Shown: positions 41,753 to 51,165, numbered from the stretch's first letter. The stretch is 64,000 bases of DNA from Parolsenella catena (GCF_003966955.1 NZ_AP019367.1:1550001-1614000), one strand, 5' to 3'. Numbers and translations are program-made. The notes: generated from the letters alone by a model not told the origin.

Positions 41753-44023
41753 ATGGCACTACGGGAAGAGTGGGCAGGATTTGCCGGCGGGCACTGGGTG
41801 GACGACATCAACGTCCGCGACTTCATCCAGCGCAACTACACCGCCTATGACGGCGACGAGTCGTTCCTTGCCGGCCCCACCGAGGCCACGGACAAGCTCT
41901 GGGGTCGCGTCCAGGAGCTCCAGGCCGAGGAGCGCGCCCACGACGGCGTGCTCGAGTGCGAGACCGAGGTCGTCTCCGGCCTCACCGCCTACGGCGCCGG
42001 CTACATCGACGAGCAGCTCAAGGACCTCGAGCAGATCGTGGGTCTGCAGACCGACAAGCCGCTCAAGCGCGCCTTCATGCCCTACGGCGGCATCAAGATG
42101 GCCCAGCAGGCGGCCGAGAACTACGGCTTCCACGTGAACGACAAGTACAACCAGATCTTCAACGAGTACCGCAAGACGCACAACCAGGGCGTCTTTGATG
42201 CATACACCCCCGAGATGCGCGCCGCCCGCCACTCCCACGTCATCACCGGCCTGCCCGACACCTACGGCCGCGGCCGCATCGTCGGCGACTACCGCCGCGT
42301 GGCCCTCTACGGCATCGACCGCCTCATCGCCGGCAAGCAGGACGACCTCAACAACTGCGGCGGCCGCACCATGACCGACGACATCGTGCGCCAGCGCGAG
42401 GAGATCGCCGACCAGATCCGCGCCCTCAAGGGCATGAAGGAGATGGCCAAGGCCTACGGCTACGACATCTCCCAGCCCGCCCGCGACGCCCACGAGGCCG
42501 TCCAGTGGCTCTACTTTGGCTACCTGGCCGCCATCAAGACGCAGAACGGCGCCGCCATGTCCGTGGGCCGCGTGTCCACGTTCCTGGACATCTACATCCA
42601 GCGCGACCTTGCCGCCGGCAAGATCGACGAGCAGCAGGCCCAGGAGCTCATCGACCACCTCGTGCTGAAGCTGCGCATCGTCAAGTTCGCGCGCATCCCC
42701 TCCTACCAGGCGCTCTTCTCCGGCGACCCCGTGTGGGCCACGCTTGAGGTCGCGGGCCTTGGCCAGGACGGCCGTCACATGGTGACCAAGAACGACTACC
42801 GCTTCCTGCACACGCTCGAGAACATGGGCCCGGCGCCCGAGCCCAACCTGACGGTGCTCTACAGCAAGCGCCTCCCGGACAACTTCCGCAAGTACGCCGC
42901 CAAGATCTCCGTCAACACCTCGTCCATCCAGTACGAGAACGACGACGTCATGCGCCCGGTCTGGGGCGACGACTACTCCATCTGCTGCTGCGTCTCTGCC
43001 ACCGAGACGGGCAAGGAGATGCAGTTCTTCGGCGCCCGCGCCAACCTCGCCAAGGCGCTCAACTACGCCATCAACGGCGGCAAGGACGAGAAGTTCCTCG
43101 ACAAGCAGGGCAACCACATGCAGGTTGGACCGGAGTACGCGCCCGTCACGAGCGAGTACCTCGACTACGGCGAGGTCATGCACAAGTTCGACCTCATGAT
43201 GGACTGGCTGGCCGACCTCTACGTCAACATCCTCAACCTCATCCAGTACATGCACGACAAGTACTACTACGAGGCTGCCGAGATGGCCCTCATCGACACG
43301 AACGTGCGCCGCACGTTCGCCACGGGCATCGCCGGCTTCTCGCACGTCGTGGACTCCATCAGCGCCATGAAGTACGCCCGCGTCAAGACCGTGCGTGACG
43401 AGCAGGGCATCGTCGTCGACTACGAGGTGGAGGGCGACTTCCCCAAGTACGGCAACGACGACGACCGCGCCGACGAGATTGCCGTGTGGCTGCTCAAGAC
43501 GTTCATGAAGAAGATCGCCAAGCACCACACCTACCGCAACTCCGAGCCCACCACCTCGATCCTCACGATCACCTCGAACGTGGTGTACGGCAAGGCCACC
43601 GGCGGCACCCCGGACGGCCGCAAGGCATTCACGCCGTTTGCCCCGGGCGCCAACCCCGCCTACGGCGCCGAGCAGAGCGGCCTTCTCGCCTCGCTCAACT
43701 CCGTGGCCAAGCTGCCCTATGAGTACGCCCTCGACGGCATCTCCAACACGCAGACGATCAACCCGTCCGCGCTTGGCAATGACCTCGGGCAGCGCGTCAC
43801 CAACCTCGTGAACGTCATGGACGGCTACTTCGTCAACGGCGCCCACCACCTCAACGTCAACGTCTTTGGCGTCGAGAAGCTCAAGGACGCCATGGAGCAC
43901 CCCGAGAAGCCCGAGTACGCAAACTTCACCATTCGCGTCTCAGGCTACGCCGTGAAGTTCATCGACCTCACGCGCGAGCAGCAGCTCGACGTCATCGCCC
44001 GTACCTGCCACACGAGCATGTAG
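41753..44023 (+). CDS. pflB: Formate C-acetyltransferase (pyruvate formate-lyase)
   Basis: 756 aa from ATG 41753 (SD AGAGGAGG). The catalytic cysteine pair lies in [12 protein letters not shown], here three consecutive Cys (411-413). The glycyl-radical site is RVSGYAV (G731). It splits pyruvate with CoA to acetyl-CoA and formate, strictly anaerobically. Activated by the adjacent PflA. Length and ends match the E. coli enzyme (760 aa). A terminator follows 29 bp after the stop. Confidence 0.97.
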   Translation: MALREEWAGFAGGHWVDDINVRDFIQRNYTAYDGDESFLAGPTEATDKLWGRVQELQAEERAHDGVLECETEVVSGLTAYGAGYIDEQLKDLEQIVGLQTDKPLKRAFMPYGGIKMAQQAAENYGFHVNDKYNQIFNEYRKTHNQGVFDAYTPEMRAARHSHVITGLPDTYGRGRIVGDYRRVALYGIDRLIAGKQDDLNNCGGRTMTDDIVRQREEIADQIRALKGMKEMAKAYGYDISQPARDAHEAVQWLYFGYLAAIKTQNGAAMSVGRVSTFLDIYIQRDLAAGKIDEQQAQELIDHLVLKLRIVKFARIPSYQALFSGDPVWATLEVAGLGQDGRHMVTKNDYRFLHTLENMGPAPEPNLTVLYSKRLPDNFRKYAAKISVNTSSIQYENDDVMRPVWGDDYSICCCVSATETGKEMQFFGARANLAKALNYAINGGKDEKFLDKQGNHMQVGPEYAPVTSEYLDYGEVMHKFDLMMDWLADLYVNILNLIQYMHDKYYYEAAEMALIDTNVRRTFATGIAGFSHVVDSISAMKYARVKTVRDEQGIVVDYEVEGDFPKYGNDDDRADEIAVWLLKTFMKKIAKHHTYRNSEPTTSILTITSNVVYGKATGGTPDGRKAFTPFAPGANPAYGAEQSGLLASLNSVAKLPYEYALDGISNTQTINPSALGNDLGQRVTNLVNVMDGYFVNGAHHLNVNVFGVEKLKDAMEHPEKPEYANFTIRVSGYAVKFIDLTREQQLDVIARTCHTSM

Positions 44024-44051
44024 TCCCGGCTCGCAGGCATCGCGACAGCGC

Positions 44052-44089
44052 AAGGCCCCGCAGTCCACGTTGGCTGTGGGGCCTTCTTT
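44052..44089 (+). terminator. Terminator of pfl operon
   Basis: AAGGCCCC-g-CAG/CTG-t-GGGGCCTT hairpin followed by CTTTG. Confidence 0.8.
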
Positions 44090-44091
44090 GT

Positions 44092-44214
44092 GGTCATCTC
44101 GTTGCGAATCTGGCCGTAGCGCAGCGTTCCCATGGAGCCCAGCACGCAGATGATGCGGGGCTTCCACCGGCCGCCAAAGACGTCAAGGCCAAAGCGTCGC
44201 GCAGCAGCGGCAAC
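44092..44214 (-). pseudogene. HxlR-family regulator remnant
   Basis: The minus-strand reading RRFGLDVFGGRWKPRIICVL, followed by GSMGTLRYGQIRNEMT, is the first half of an HxlR-type winged helix (compare the family's GGKWKxxIL...GxLRFxELxR). No start codon or upstream residues remain. The frame runs straight into the pfl terminator, so only about 41 codons survive. It begins immediately after the rlmH stop. Confidence 0.7.
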
Positions 44215-44215
44215 A

Positions 44216-44686
44216 CTACTTGTGGTAGGGCTCACCGCGGCTGATCTTGCAGGCGCGGTAAAGCTGCTCGAGCAGCACGACGCGCGCCAGGTTATGCGGC
44301 AGCGTGATGGGGCCAAAGGAGAACGTCTCGTTGGCACGGGCGCGCACCTCGGGAGACACGCCGTCCGAGCCCCCGATCACGAACGAGAGGTCGCTCTTGC
44401 CGCGCAGCACGAGCTCGTCGAGATGTGCCGAGAACTCCTCGCTGCCGCGCTGCTTGCCGTCGATGGCGAGCAGGATCACGTGGCTACGCTCGGGAATGGC
44501 AGAGAGGATCTCCTGCCCCTCCTTCGAGCGGCTCGCCTCGACGCCGCCGGCACGCGCCGGGTCGATGTCGGGCACCTCGCGCACGTCAACCTTGCCGTAG
44601 GCGCCCAGGCGCTTCACGTACTCGGCGCATGCCTGGACCCAGAACCTCTCCTTGAGCTTGCCCACGGCAACGATGGTGTAGCGCAT
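44216..44686 (-). CDS. rlmH: 23S rRNA pseudouridine1915 N3-methyltransferase RlmH
   Basis: 156 aa from ATG 44686. SPOUT-type knot: LLAIDGKQRGSEEFSAHL, FVIGGSDGVSPEVR and the C-terminal PHNLARVVLLEQLYRACKISRGEPYHK are diagnostic. It methylates pseudouridine 1915 in helix 69 of assembled ribosomes. The next upstream gene on the strand ends 7 bp before it, so the two are probably cotranscribed. Confidence 0.96.
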   Translation of the reverse strand: MRYTIVAVGKLKERFWVQACAEYVKRLGAYGKVDVREVPDIDPARAGGVEASRSKEGQEILSAIPERSHVILLAIDGKQRGSEEFSAHLDELVLRGKSDLSFVIGGSDGVSPEVRARANETFSFGPITLPHNLARVVLLEQLYRACKISRGEPYHK

Positions 44687-44693
44687 GCCCGTC

Positions 44694-44921
44694 CTACCTC
44701 GTCCTGAATGATGAATCGCCAACAAACTCAAGCTTGATGCCCTTGTTTGAGAAGAAGTACTCGGCCGTCTCGCGCACCTCGGCATCCCTCTCGCCCAGCG
44801 GATCCCACGAGAAGAACTGGCCTCCGCAGGCGTCGTGAAGATGGACGCGCGTGGGAAGCCCCGCCTGGGCGAGCGCCCGGTTGCAGTCCTCGACCTCGAA
44901 CGTGCTCACGATGCGAGCCAT
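44694..44921 (-). CDS. Small conserved hypothetical protein (RDAC-like)
   Basis: 75 aa. ATG 44921 follows AAGGAGGCTCCTT. Single compact domain with RVHLHDACGGQFFSWDPLGE and a C-terminal IKLEFVGDSSFRTR. From memory it resembles a small family annotated as RDAC proteins in gut actinobacteria and firmicutes; function unknown. It is likely in an operon with rlmH (7-bp gap). Confidence 0.7.
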   Translation of the reverse strand: MARIVSTFEVEDCNRALAQAGLPTRVHLHDACGGQFFSWDPLGERDAEVRETAEYFFSNKGIKLEFVGDSSFRTR

Positions 44922-44939
44922 AAGGAGCCTCCTTCAAAG

Positions 44940-44975
44940 TGGGACAATCCTCTTCCATGCATTCAGATTGTCCCA
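44940..44975. promoter_or_regulatory. TGGGACAATC/GATTGTCCCA leader palindrome
   Basis: 10-bp perfect arms at 44940-44949 and 44966-44975, ending 1 nt before the AGGAGG ribosome-binding site of the zinc-ribbon gene. A sister element with a compensated last base pair is at 55059-55089. Confidence 0.75.
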
Positions 44976-44987
44976 CAGGAGGCGATG

Positions 44988-45272
44988 ATGGGCAGCCAGA
45001 AGAGGTCGGCGCGCAAGGCACGGCGCAGTGCGTTCGAGAGGGGCCTTGGCGACGAGCTGGGCGACGTGTTCGCGCGCGAGGACGCGAGGCGCGCCCAGCA
45101 GCAAAAGCAACGCGAGGAGGCCCTGCGCTACAAGGCCTGCGAGCGCAAGAAGCGCTATGCGAGCGAGGCCGAGGCCAAGGACGCCATCCGCAGCTGCGAG
45201 CGCCACGGCTCGCGTGACCTGCACTGCTACCGCTGCCCCTACTGCAACGGCTGGCACCTCACGCACAGATAG
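44988..45272 (+). CDS. Small zinc-ribbon-like basic protein
   Basis: 94 aa. The second ATG (44988) is preferred because AGGAGG ends 5 nt upstream. A long, highly charged helix (DARRAQQQKQREEALRYKACERKKRY) precedes a C-terminal CYRCPYCNGWHLTHR with CxxC plus two His, likely zinc-binding. Its size and basic nature suggest nucleic-acid contact. Function unknown. Preceded by the TGGGACAAT palindrome. Confidence 0.7.
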   Translation: MGSQKRSARKARRSAFERGLGDELGDVFAREDARRAQQQKQREEALRYKACERKKRYASEAEAKDAIRSCERHGSRDLHCYRCPYCNGWHLTHR

Positions 45273-45375
45273 GGACCAAAGGGGACGGGTTCGTTTGGTC
45301 CCCGCTAAGAACCAGAGGGGACGGGTTCGTTTGGTCCCTCCAGAGGGGCGCCAACGGGACCCGTCCCCTTTGGCG
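45272..45375. repeat. Compound GGGGACGGGT palindromic element
   Basis: Two direct copies of AGGGGACGGGTTCGTTTGGT (first near 45279, second near 45316) and one inverted end ACCCGTCCCCTTTGG near 45359. It is the same family as 28756-28825. It fills the gap between the zinc-ribbon gene and the convergent bile salt hydrolase, starting and ending at their stop codons. Confidence 0.85.
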
Positions 45376-46344
45376 CTACCAGTCGCGGCCGGGCTCGGGG
45401 CACACGAGCTTGTCGGCGGGAGCGCCAGCGGCATCGGTCAGGCTCACGTGACGGATGGCGGGATCGTCATAGGTGGTGTAGTAGTACGTGCCCGTCTTGG
45501 CGGAGAAGCAGCTCGTGTAGAGCGTCTTCTCGAAGTCACCGTTGCCCATGCGAGCCGCGCCCTCGACCATCGCAACGCCCTCGAGCGTGCGCAGCATGCG
45601 GATGACGTTGTCATGCTCGCCGGACTTCTCGGGATAGTTGGCGTTGAGGTAGGCGGCCTTCACGAAGCGCGAGGGCGAGTAGCAGTCGCCAGGGATGCCG
45701 CGCATGCCAGCGCCCGCGCCGAAGGGAGCGAGGTCCGCCGCGCGCCACGTTGCCGTGGCCGGAAAGTCGTTCGTGGCCGTGATGTAGCCGCGCAGGTTCT
45801 CGAGATGCCACTCGAGCGAGGGCTGGTTCGTAAGCACGTCCACGGGGTCGTCGAGCACGTGAATGCCGTCCGCGCGGCTCTCCACCACGATGCTGCGTGC
45901 GGCGTCGCCAATGATCCAGTGCAGGTAGGAGACGCCCAGGCCCTCGCCGGCAGAGGCGCCCACGATCGTCACGTTGGCGAGCGCGGTCTGAACCTCATCG
46001 ACGCTCGAGAAGCTCGCGGCGACCCACAGCGGAAACTCGTAGGCGCACACGTTCGTGCGGCCCTGCTCTGGCGCGTCCGCATAGGCGGCATAGCCGGGGA
46101 AGTTGAGGCCCGCCACGGCAAGACCCGCATCGTTGCCGCAGTCGAAGAACATGGGGTAGTTGTTGTAGTCCACGCACATGCCGATGGCGGCGTGCGCGGC
46201 CGGGGCATCATCGAGGAACCGGTAGCTCGCGGGGAAGCCCTTGGGCATGATGCGGACTCGTTCGCCATAGCCGCAGCTCCAGTCCAGGTTGCGACCAAAG
46301 AACATGCCACCCTCGGCGCTCGTGAACCTTACTCCCGTGCACAT
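45376..46344 (-). CDS. bsh: Bile salt hydrolase / choloylglycine hydrolase family
   Basis: 322 aa. Ntn-hydrolase with Cys2 becoming the N-terminal nucleophile after Met removal (MCTG). R18 and D21 are in GRNLDW, N81 in AGLNFPGY, N173 in TNQPSLEWHL and the late Arg R226 in SPSRF. These match the catalytic set of bile salt hydrolases and penicillin V acylases. It deconjugates glycine/taurine bile acids or related amides. No signal peptide. The AGLNFPGY and TNQP features favour true BSH, but substrate must be tested. Confidence 0.88.
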   Translation of the reverse strand: MCTGVRFTSAEGGMFFGRNLDWSCGYGERVRIMPKGFPASYRFLDDAPAAHAAIGMCVDYNNYPMFFDCGNDAGLAVAGLNFPGYAAYADAPEQGRTNVCAYEFPLWVAASFSSVDEVQTALANVTIVGASAGEGLGVSYLHWIIGDAARSIVVESRADGIHVLDDPVDVLTNQPSLEWHLENLRGYITATNDFPATATWRAADLAPFGAGAGMRGIPGDCYSPSRFVKAAYLNANYPEKSGEHDNVIRMLRTLEGVAMVEGAARMGNGDFEKTLYTSCFSAKTGTYYYTTYDDPAIRHVSLTDAAGAPADKLVCPEPGRDW

Positions 46345-46501
46345 GATGGCTCCCTTCTTCGCCGGCGGGGCCCAAGCCGCCCCGTGCCCGCGGGGCCCTG
46401 CGCCCCACGACACACCTCTTGTACCCATCGCATGTGTGCCGGCCGTGGATGCGAAGGCGACCCCCTTTCGCTATGCTCGACCATTGGCGAAGGGAGGCCC
46501 C

Positions 46502-47221
46502 ATGACCATAGAGAACGAGAACGTCCGCGCTTGGCTCGGCGATGCGCCCGCACAGGTGCGCGAGACATGCAACCAGCTGCTCGCCGAGGTAGAGGCCATG
46601 CGCACCGAGCAGACGATCTACCCGCCGCAGGACGACATCCTGAACGCGCTTGCCTGGACGGGGCCGGCAGACGTTCGCGTCGTTATCCTCGGGCAAGACC
46701 CCTACCATGGGCCGGGGCAGGCCATGGGACTGTCGTTCTCGGTCCATGCGGGGTGCAAGCTGCCGCCGAGCCTGCGAAACATCTACAAGGAGCTCGTGGC
46801 GGACCTTGGGTGCGACATGCCCGCCACGGGAGACCTCAGCAACTGGGCGCGCCAGGGCGTGCTGCTGCTCAACACGACGCTCACCGTGCGCGAGCACGCC
46901 GCCAACTCACACGCCAAGCTGGGATGGAGGAAGGTCACGGACTACGTGGTGCAGCGCTGCTGCGAGCTGCCGCAGCCCGTGGTGTTTCTCGCCTGGGGCG
47001 CGCACGCCATCAGGCTCGTGGGCGATGCCATGGCGGCCGCGGGTGCCAACGTGCCCGGTTCCAACAAGTTCTGCCTTGCCTCGACACACCCCTCGCCGCT
47101 CTCGGCCACGCGCGCTGCCAAGGACGTATGCGCGTTCATGGGCTCGCAGCCCTTCTCGCGCGCCAATAGGCTGCTGGTAGACGCCGGTGCCGAGCCCATC
47201 GACTGGGCACGCGTAGGATAG
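46502..47221 (+). CDS. ung: Uracil-DNA glycosylase
   Basis: 239 aa from ATG 46502 (SD AAGGGAGG). Family 1 motifs: VVILGQDPYHGPGQAMGLSFSV with the catalytic Asp, and STHPSPLSATR with the catalytic His. Removes uracil from DNA in base-excision repair. Confidence 0.96.
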   Translation: MTIENENVRAWLGDAPAQVRETCNQLLAEVEAMRTEQTIYPPQDDILNALAWTGPADVRVVILGQDPYHGPGQAMGLSFSVHAGCKLPPSLRNIYKELVADLGCDMPATGDLSNWARQGVLLLNTTLTVREHAANSHAKLGWRKVTDYVVQRCCELPQPVVFLAWGAHAIRLVGDAMAAAGANVPGSNKFCLASTHPSPLSATRAAKDVCAFMGSQPFSRANRLLVDAGAEPIDWARVG

Positions 47222-47256
47222 ACGGACACAAACCAGAGGCATCAGCGGGGCCGACC

Positions 47257-47287
47257 ATGAGACAAGGGGACTGTCCCCTTGTCTCAT
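47257..47287. repeat. 31-bp near-perfect palindrome ATGAGACAAGGGGAC-t-GTCCCCTTGTCTCAT
   Basis: 15-bp arms with a single central base, abutting the prfC stop between convergent ung and prfC. It is matched by a sister element at 51166-51196 with compensated changes. Confidence 0.9.
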
Positions 47288-48900
47288 TAGAACGTGACGT
47301 TGCCAAACTCAGAGAGCTTGAGCCCCTCGTTGTGCTCCACGGCAAAGTTGAGGTTCCACTCGCTCGTGAACAGCAGCAGCTTGCCGCCACGCATGTCCTC
47401 CACGCGCATCGTGTCGCGCGTGAGCGAGAGGGCGCGCACGGCCTTCTCGTCCATGTCGCCCTCAATCCAGCGAATCTCGGAGAACGGCAGGGGCTGGCGG
47501 TAGACCTCGACGTGGTACTCGCTCTTGAGGCGCTGCTCGAGCACCTCGAACTGCAGCACGCCCACGACGCCCACCACGACGCTCTCCATGCCGGCGCCCA
47601 GCTCTCGGAAGATCTGGATGGCGCCCTCCTGGGCCAGCTCCTCCATGCCCTTCACGAACTGCTTGCGCTTGAGCGTGTCAACCTGCGAGATGCGCGCAAA
47701 GTGCTCGGGCGCGAACGTGGGGATGCCCGCGAAGCGCACGTGCTCCTTGCCGGCGCACACCGTGTCGCCGATGGAGAAGATGCCCGGGTCGAACAGGCCC
47801 ACGATGTCGCCGGCGTAGGCCTCGTCCACGATGGCGCGGTCGTCGGCCATCATCGAGGTGCCGGTCGCGAGCTTGAGATTGCGCTCGCCCTGCACGTGGT
47901 AGGCCGTCATGCCGCGCTCGAACTTGCCCGAGCAGATGCGCACGAACGCGATGCGGTCGCGATGGTTCTTGTCCATGTTGGCCTGGATCTTGAACACGAA
48001 GCCGCTGAAGTCATCGCGCGTGGGCTCCACAGGCTCGCCGGAGATGACGTCCGTGTAGGGACGCGGTGTGGGCGCGAGGCGCAGGAACTCCTTGAGGAAC
48101 GGCTCCACGCCAAAGTTCGTGAGCGCCGAGCCAAAGAACGCCGGGGAAAGCTTGCCGCAGGCAACGGCATCGAGGTCAAGCTCATCGCCGGCACCATCGA
48201 GCAGCTCGATGTCATCCATGAGGTTCTTGTGGTTCTCCTCGCCGATGAGCTCGTCCATGGCGGGGTCGCCCAGCTCGGCCTCGATCTCTGCCACCTTCTT
48301 GGAGGCGTTGGCGTGGCCGTCGCCCTCGAAGGCGAGCACGCGACGCGTCTGGCGGTCGAACACGCCGCGGAAGTTGCGGCCACTGCCGATGGGCCAGTTC
48401 ATGGGGTAGGTGTTGATGCCCAGGACGTTCTCGATCTCCTCCATGAGCTCGAAGGGATCGCGCGCGTCGTGGTCGAGCTTGTTCACGAACGTAAAGATGG
48501 GGATGTGGCGCAGCGTGCAGACCTTGAAGAGCTTCTTGGTCTGGGCCTCGACGCCCTTGGCGCCGTCGATGACCATGACCGCGGCGTCGGCAGCCATGAG
48601 CGTGCGGTACGTGTCCTCGGAGAAGTCCTGGTGGCCGGGGGTGTCGAGAATGTTGACGCAGGCCCCGTCGTAGGTGAACTGCAGCACCGAGGAGGTCACG
48701 GAGATGCCGCGCTCCTTCTCGATGTCCATCCAGTCTGACTTGGCGTGCTTGGAGCTGCTCTTGCCCTTGACCGAGCCGGCCGTCTGGATGCTGCCGGTGT
48801 AGAGGAGGAGCTTCTCGGTGAGGGTGGTCTTGCCGGCGTCAGGGTGCGAGATGATCGCGAACGTCCTGCGCGACGAGATTTCATCCGACAGGCTTGCCAT
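47287..48900 (-). CDS. prfC: Peptide chain release factor 3
   Basis: 537 aa from ATG 48900. Translational GTPase: G1 ISHPDAGKTTLTEK, G3 DTPGHQDFSEDTYR and G4 FVNKLDHDARDP, followed by domain II/III typical of RF3. It recycles RF1/RF2 after termination. Presence of RF3 fits, but is not universal in, this group. Confidence 0.95.
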   Translation of the reverse strand: MASLSDEISSRRTFAIISHPDAGKTTLTEKLLLYTGSIQTAGSVKGKSSSKHAKSDWMDIEKERGISVTSSVLQFTYDGACVNILDTPGHQDFSEDTYRTLMAADAAVMVIDGAKGVEAQTKKLFKVCTLRHIPIFTFVNKLDHDARDPFELMEEIENVLGINTYPMNWPIGSGRNFRGVFDRQTRRVLAFEGDGHANASKKVAEIEAELGDPAMDELIGEENHKNLMDDIELLDGAGDELDLDAVACGKLSPAFFGSALTNFGVEPFLKEFLRLAPTPRPYTDVISGEPVEPTRDDFSGFVFKIQANMDKNHRDRIAFVRICSGKFERGMTAYHVQGERNLKLATGTSMMADDRAIVDEAYAGDIVGLFDPGIFSIGDTVCAGKEHVRFAGIPTFAPEHFARISQVDTLKRKQFVKGMEELAQEGAIQIFRELGAGMESVVVGVVGVLQFEVLEQRLKSEYHVEVYRQPLPFSEIRWIEGDMDEKAVRALSLTRDTMRVEDMRGGKLLLFTSEWNLNFAVEHNEGLKLSEFGNVTF

Positions 48901-49037
48901 GCGGACCCTTTCTTGCATTGAGTGCATTACGTCGTTGTAACCGCACTATTGTAGCCGCGAAATCCCGCCCTAGGGCGCCTATCAGGACAAATTCATCAGT
49001 TGGGGCCTGCGTAGCCGGCTCAATCGGCATTTACCTC

Positions 49038-49088
49038 TTGCATAACTGTGCATAGTGTATATATACTGTGCTTACCGGTTATATACAC
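49038..49088 (+). promoter_or_regulatory. Promoter and operator of ytrA-type operon
   Basis: -35 TTGCAT (49038-49043), 16-bp spacer, -10 TATATA (49060-49065). The inverted repeat GTGTATATA (49055-49063) and TATATACAC (49080-49088) overlaps the -10. It resembles the TGTA...TACA operators of YtrA-type regulators and suits autoregulation by the next gene. Confidence 0.7.
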
Positions 49089-49115
49089 GTGTAGCCCAAC
49101 AGCTAAAGAGCCGCT

Positions 49116-49496
49116 GTGGACATCATCCTATCCAATTCGAGCGACAAGCCCATCTACGAGCAGATAACCTCGCAAGTCAAAGCTCAGATTTTATCGGGCA
49201 CGCTCGCTGCGGGAGCCAAACTCCCCAGCATCCGTGCACTCGCGAGCGATCTTGGCGTGAGCGTCATCACCACCAAGCGCGCCTACGCCGACCTGGAGCA
49301 GCTCGGGTTTATCTGCACCGTGCAGGGCAAGGGCTGTTTTGTCGCCGAGGGCAACCAAGAGCTTTTGCGCGAAAGCCAGCTCTGCCATATCGAAGAGCTG
49401 CTTACGCAGGCGGCAGAACAAGCCGAAGCTCTGGGCGTCACGCGCGACAAACTGCACGAGATGCTCGACCTGGTAGCCCCCGAAACCATGCAGTAG
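49116..49496 (+). CDS. GntR-family regulator, YtrA subfamily
   Basis: 126 aa, GTG start. The GntR winged helix (KPIYEQITSQVKAQILSGTLAAGAKLPSIRALASDLGVS...) is followed by a short helical tail (QLCHIEELLTQAAEQAEALG), which defines the YtrA group. These repress adjacent ABC-2 transporter operons and respond to cell-wall or lipid stress. First gene of the operon and somewhat lower in GC than its neighbours. Confidence 0.92.
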   Translation: MDIILSNSSDKPIYEQITSQVKAQILSGTLAAGAKLPSIRALASDLGVSVITTKRAYADLEQLGFICTVQGKGCFVAEGNQELLRESQLCHIEELLTQAAEQAEALGVTRDKLHEMLDLVAPETMQ

Positions 49497-49519
49497 CCAT
49501 CTGCAAGAAAGGCTATACC

Positions 49520-50401
49520 ATGCAAAACTTGTTAGAACTCAAAGGTGTCTCACGCCGCGTGAGCGACCGTTTTTCGCTGCGTGATGTTACGCTCGCCGTG
49601 GAGCCCGGCCAGATTGTTGGCTTTGTGGGCGCTAACGGTGCCGGCAAGACAACGACCATTCGCGCCGCGCTCGGGCTTATCAAGCTCGACGCCGGCGAGG
49701 TGCGCCTGTTTGGACAGCGCTGTGGCGCAGACGCGCCCGATGAGACACAGCGCTGCCTGCGCTCCCGCGTCGGTCTCGTCCTGGACACATGCCCCTTCCC
49801 TTCAACGCTCAAGGTGGGCCAGATCGAGCCACTCGTAGGCCCGGCGTACCCCACGTGGGACCGCAAAACGTTCGCCGGATTCATCGACCGATTTGGCCTC
49901 GATTCCAAGACAAAGGTCAAGGACCTCTCCCGCGGCATGGGTATGAAGCTGCAGCTCGCCTGCGCGCTCAGCCACAATGCCAAGCTGCTCGTTTTGGACG
50001 AAGCCACCGCGGGCCTCGATCCCATGGCACGCGAGGAACTGCTCGATGAGCTGCTCGCCTTTGTCGCCGACGGCCAGCGCAGCGTGCTGCTCTCGAGCCA
50101 CATTACGTCTGATCTCGATCGTGCTGCCGACCGCGTCATCTGCATCGATAACGGCTCGATTGTGTTTGACCTGCCACGCGAGGACATTACCGACCGCGCC
50201 GGCATCGCCCACTGCACCCAGGCACAGGCCGCCGAGCTCATGGCTTGCGTCGAAGGCACCCGCGCCGCCCGCCACGCCTACAGCGTGGACGTGCTCGTGC
50301 CCAACCACCGCGAAGTGCTCGAGGCCTTCCCCGAGATTCCCTGCGATCGGGCAACCATTGATGACTATCTTCGCTTCATGCTGAAAGGGGCTTTGAAATG
50401 A
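49520..50401 (+). CDS. ABC transporter ATPase (YtrB-type)
   Basis: 293 aa from ATG 49520. Walker A GANGAGKTTT, signature LSRGMGMKLQLACAL (degenerate), Walker B LLVLDEATAGLD and an H-loop SSHIT. A long variable C-terminal domain is usual for YtrB-like ATPases. It pairs with the following membrane protein and overlaps it by 4 bp. Confidence 0.93.
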   Translation: MQNLLELKGVSRRVSDRFSLRDVTLAVEPGQIVGFVGANGAGKTTTIRAALGLIKLDAGEVRLFGQRCGADAPDETQRCLRSRVGLVLDTCPFPSTLKVGQIEPLVGPAYPTWDRKTFAGFIDRFGLDSKTKVKDLSRGMGMKLQLACALSHNAKLLVLDEATAGLDPMAREELLDELLAFVADGQRSVLLSSHITSDLDRAADRVICIDNGSIVFDLPREDITDRAGIAHCTQAQAAELMACVEGTRAARHAYSVDVLVPNHREVLEAFPEIPCDRATIDDYLRFMLKGALK

Positions 50402-51099
50402 AACGCACCATTATGTCCGAGCTTGCCATCGTTCGCACGCTCGTCCCGAGCATCGCAGGTGTCGGCCTGTTCATCTTCGTCGTGCTGACCGCCGTCAGGG
50501 CATCGAATGGTGATTCCGATATGAGCGCCGCCGGCGCCTTCGCGATCAGTGCCATGTCGCCTATCATGGCCATGACGTCGCTGGCCGGGCTCGACAACCA
50601 AAACGGATGGGAGCGCTATCGGGCAACGCTGCCCATCTCACGCAAAGACATCGTCAGCGCACGCTACCTGTGCATCACTATTTTCTCGGTCATCATGACG
50701 TGCGCGGCCGTGCTGTTGAGTATCGTCGCCATCCCGATCTTAAACAGCGTGGGTATCCCCTCCACGGGAGAGACCGTCTTTGAGACCGCAATCGCCTCAG
50801 CAATATCGATGCTTTTCTCCCTCATGGCGGTGTTTTTGGTACTGCCTCTGTTCTTTCGATTTGAACACATGAAGGCACAACGCCTATCCGTTGGTCTGTA
50901 CGCCCTATACATGTGCCTTATCATGGGTACGCTAAACTCATTCATCCCCATCAGCAACCAGTTCATGTCGATTGCAGGGACGAATCCCGATCTTGCCGTC
51001 CTCGGTTGCCTGTGTGGTGCCGTCGCGCTGGCAACGGTCGTCCTTGGCGTTGTCAGCTGTGCCATCAGCACCAAGGTCTACCGGGCACGCAACCTATAG
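50398..51099 (+). CDS. ABC-2 type membrane protein
   Basis: 233 aa with about six membrane segments (AIVRTLVPSIAGVGLFIFVVLTAV; VIMTCAAVLLSIVAIPIL; LFSLMAVFLVLPLFF; LGCLCGAVALATVVLGVV). NGWERYRATLPISRKDIVSARY is the loop typical of the ABC-2 family in ytr-like operons. Probably forms an exporter with the ATPase. Regulated by the GntR gene. Confidence 0.88.
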   Translation: MKRTIMSELAIVRTLVPSIAGVGLFIFVVLTAVRASNGDSDMSAAGAFAISAMSPIMAMTSLAGLDNQNGWERYRATLPISRKDIVSARYLCITIFSVIMTCAAVLLSIVAIPILNSVGIPSTGETVFETAIASAISMLFSLMAVFLVLPLFFRFEHMKAQRLSVGLYALYMCLIMGTLNSFIPISNQFMSIAGTNPDLAVLGCLCGAVALATVVLGVVSCAISTKVYRARNL

Positions 51100-51165
51100 G
51101 CAAGCGCGGTATCATCGGACATGCGCCATAGATCTGGCGTACACCAAGCTCGCCCGCTAGCCAAA

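Noticed and set aside
41759-43900. 713-codon minus-strand open frame opposite pflB
   Set aside because: GC-shadow of pflB with the same Val/Gly/Leu/Asp-biased composition and no RBS.
45028-47169. 713-codon plus-strand open frame across bile salt hydrolase and ung
   Set aside because: It spans several real genes in other frames, crosses palindromic repeats, and its product has Arg/Ala/His-rich nonsense composition.
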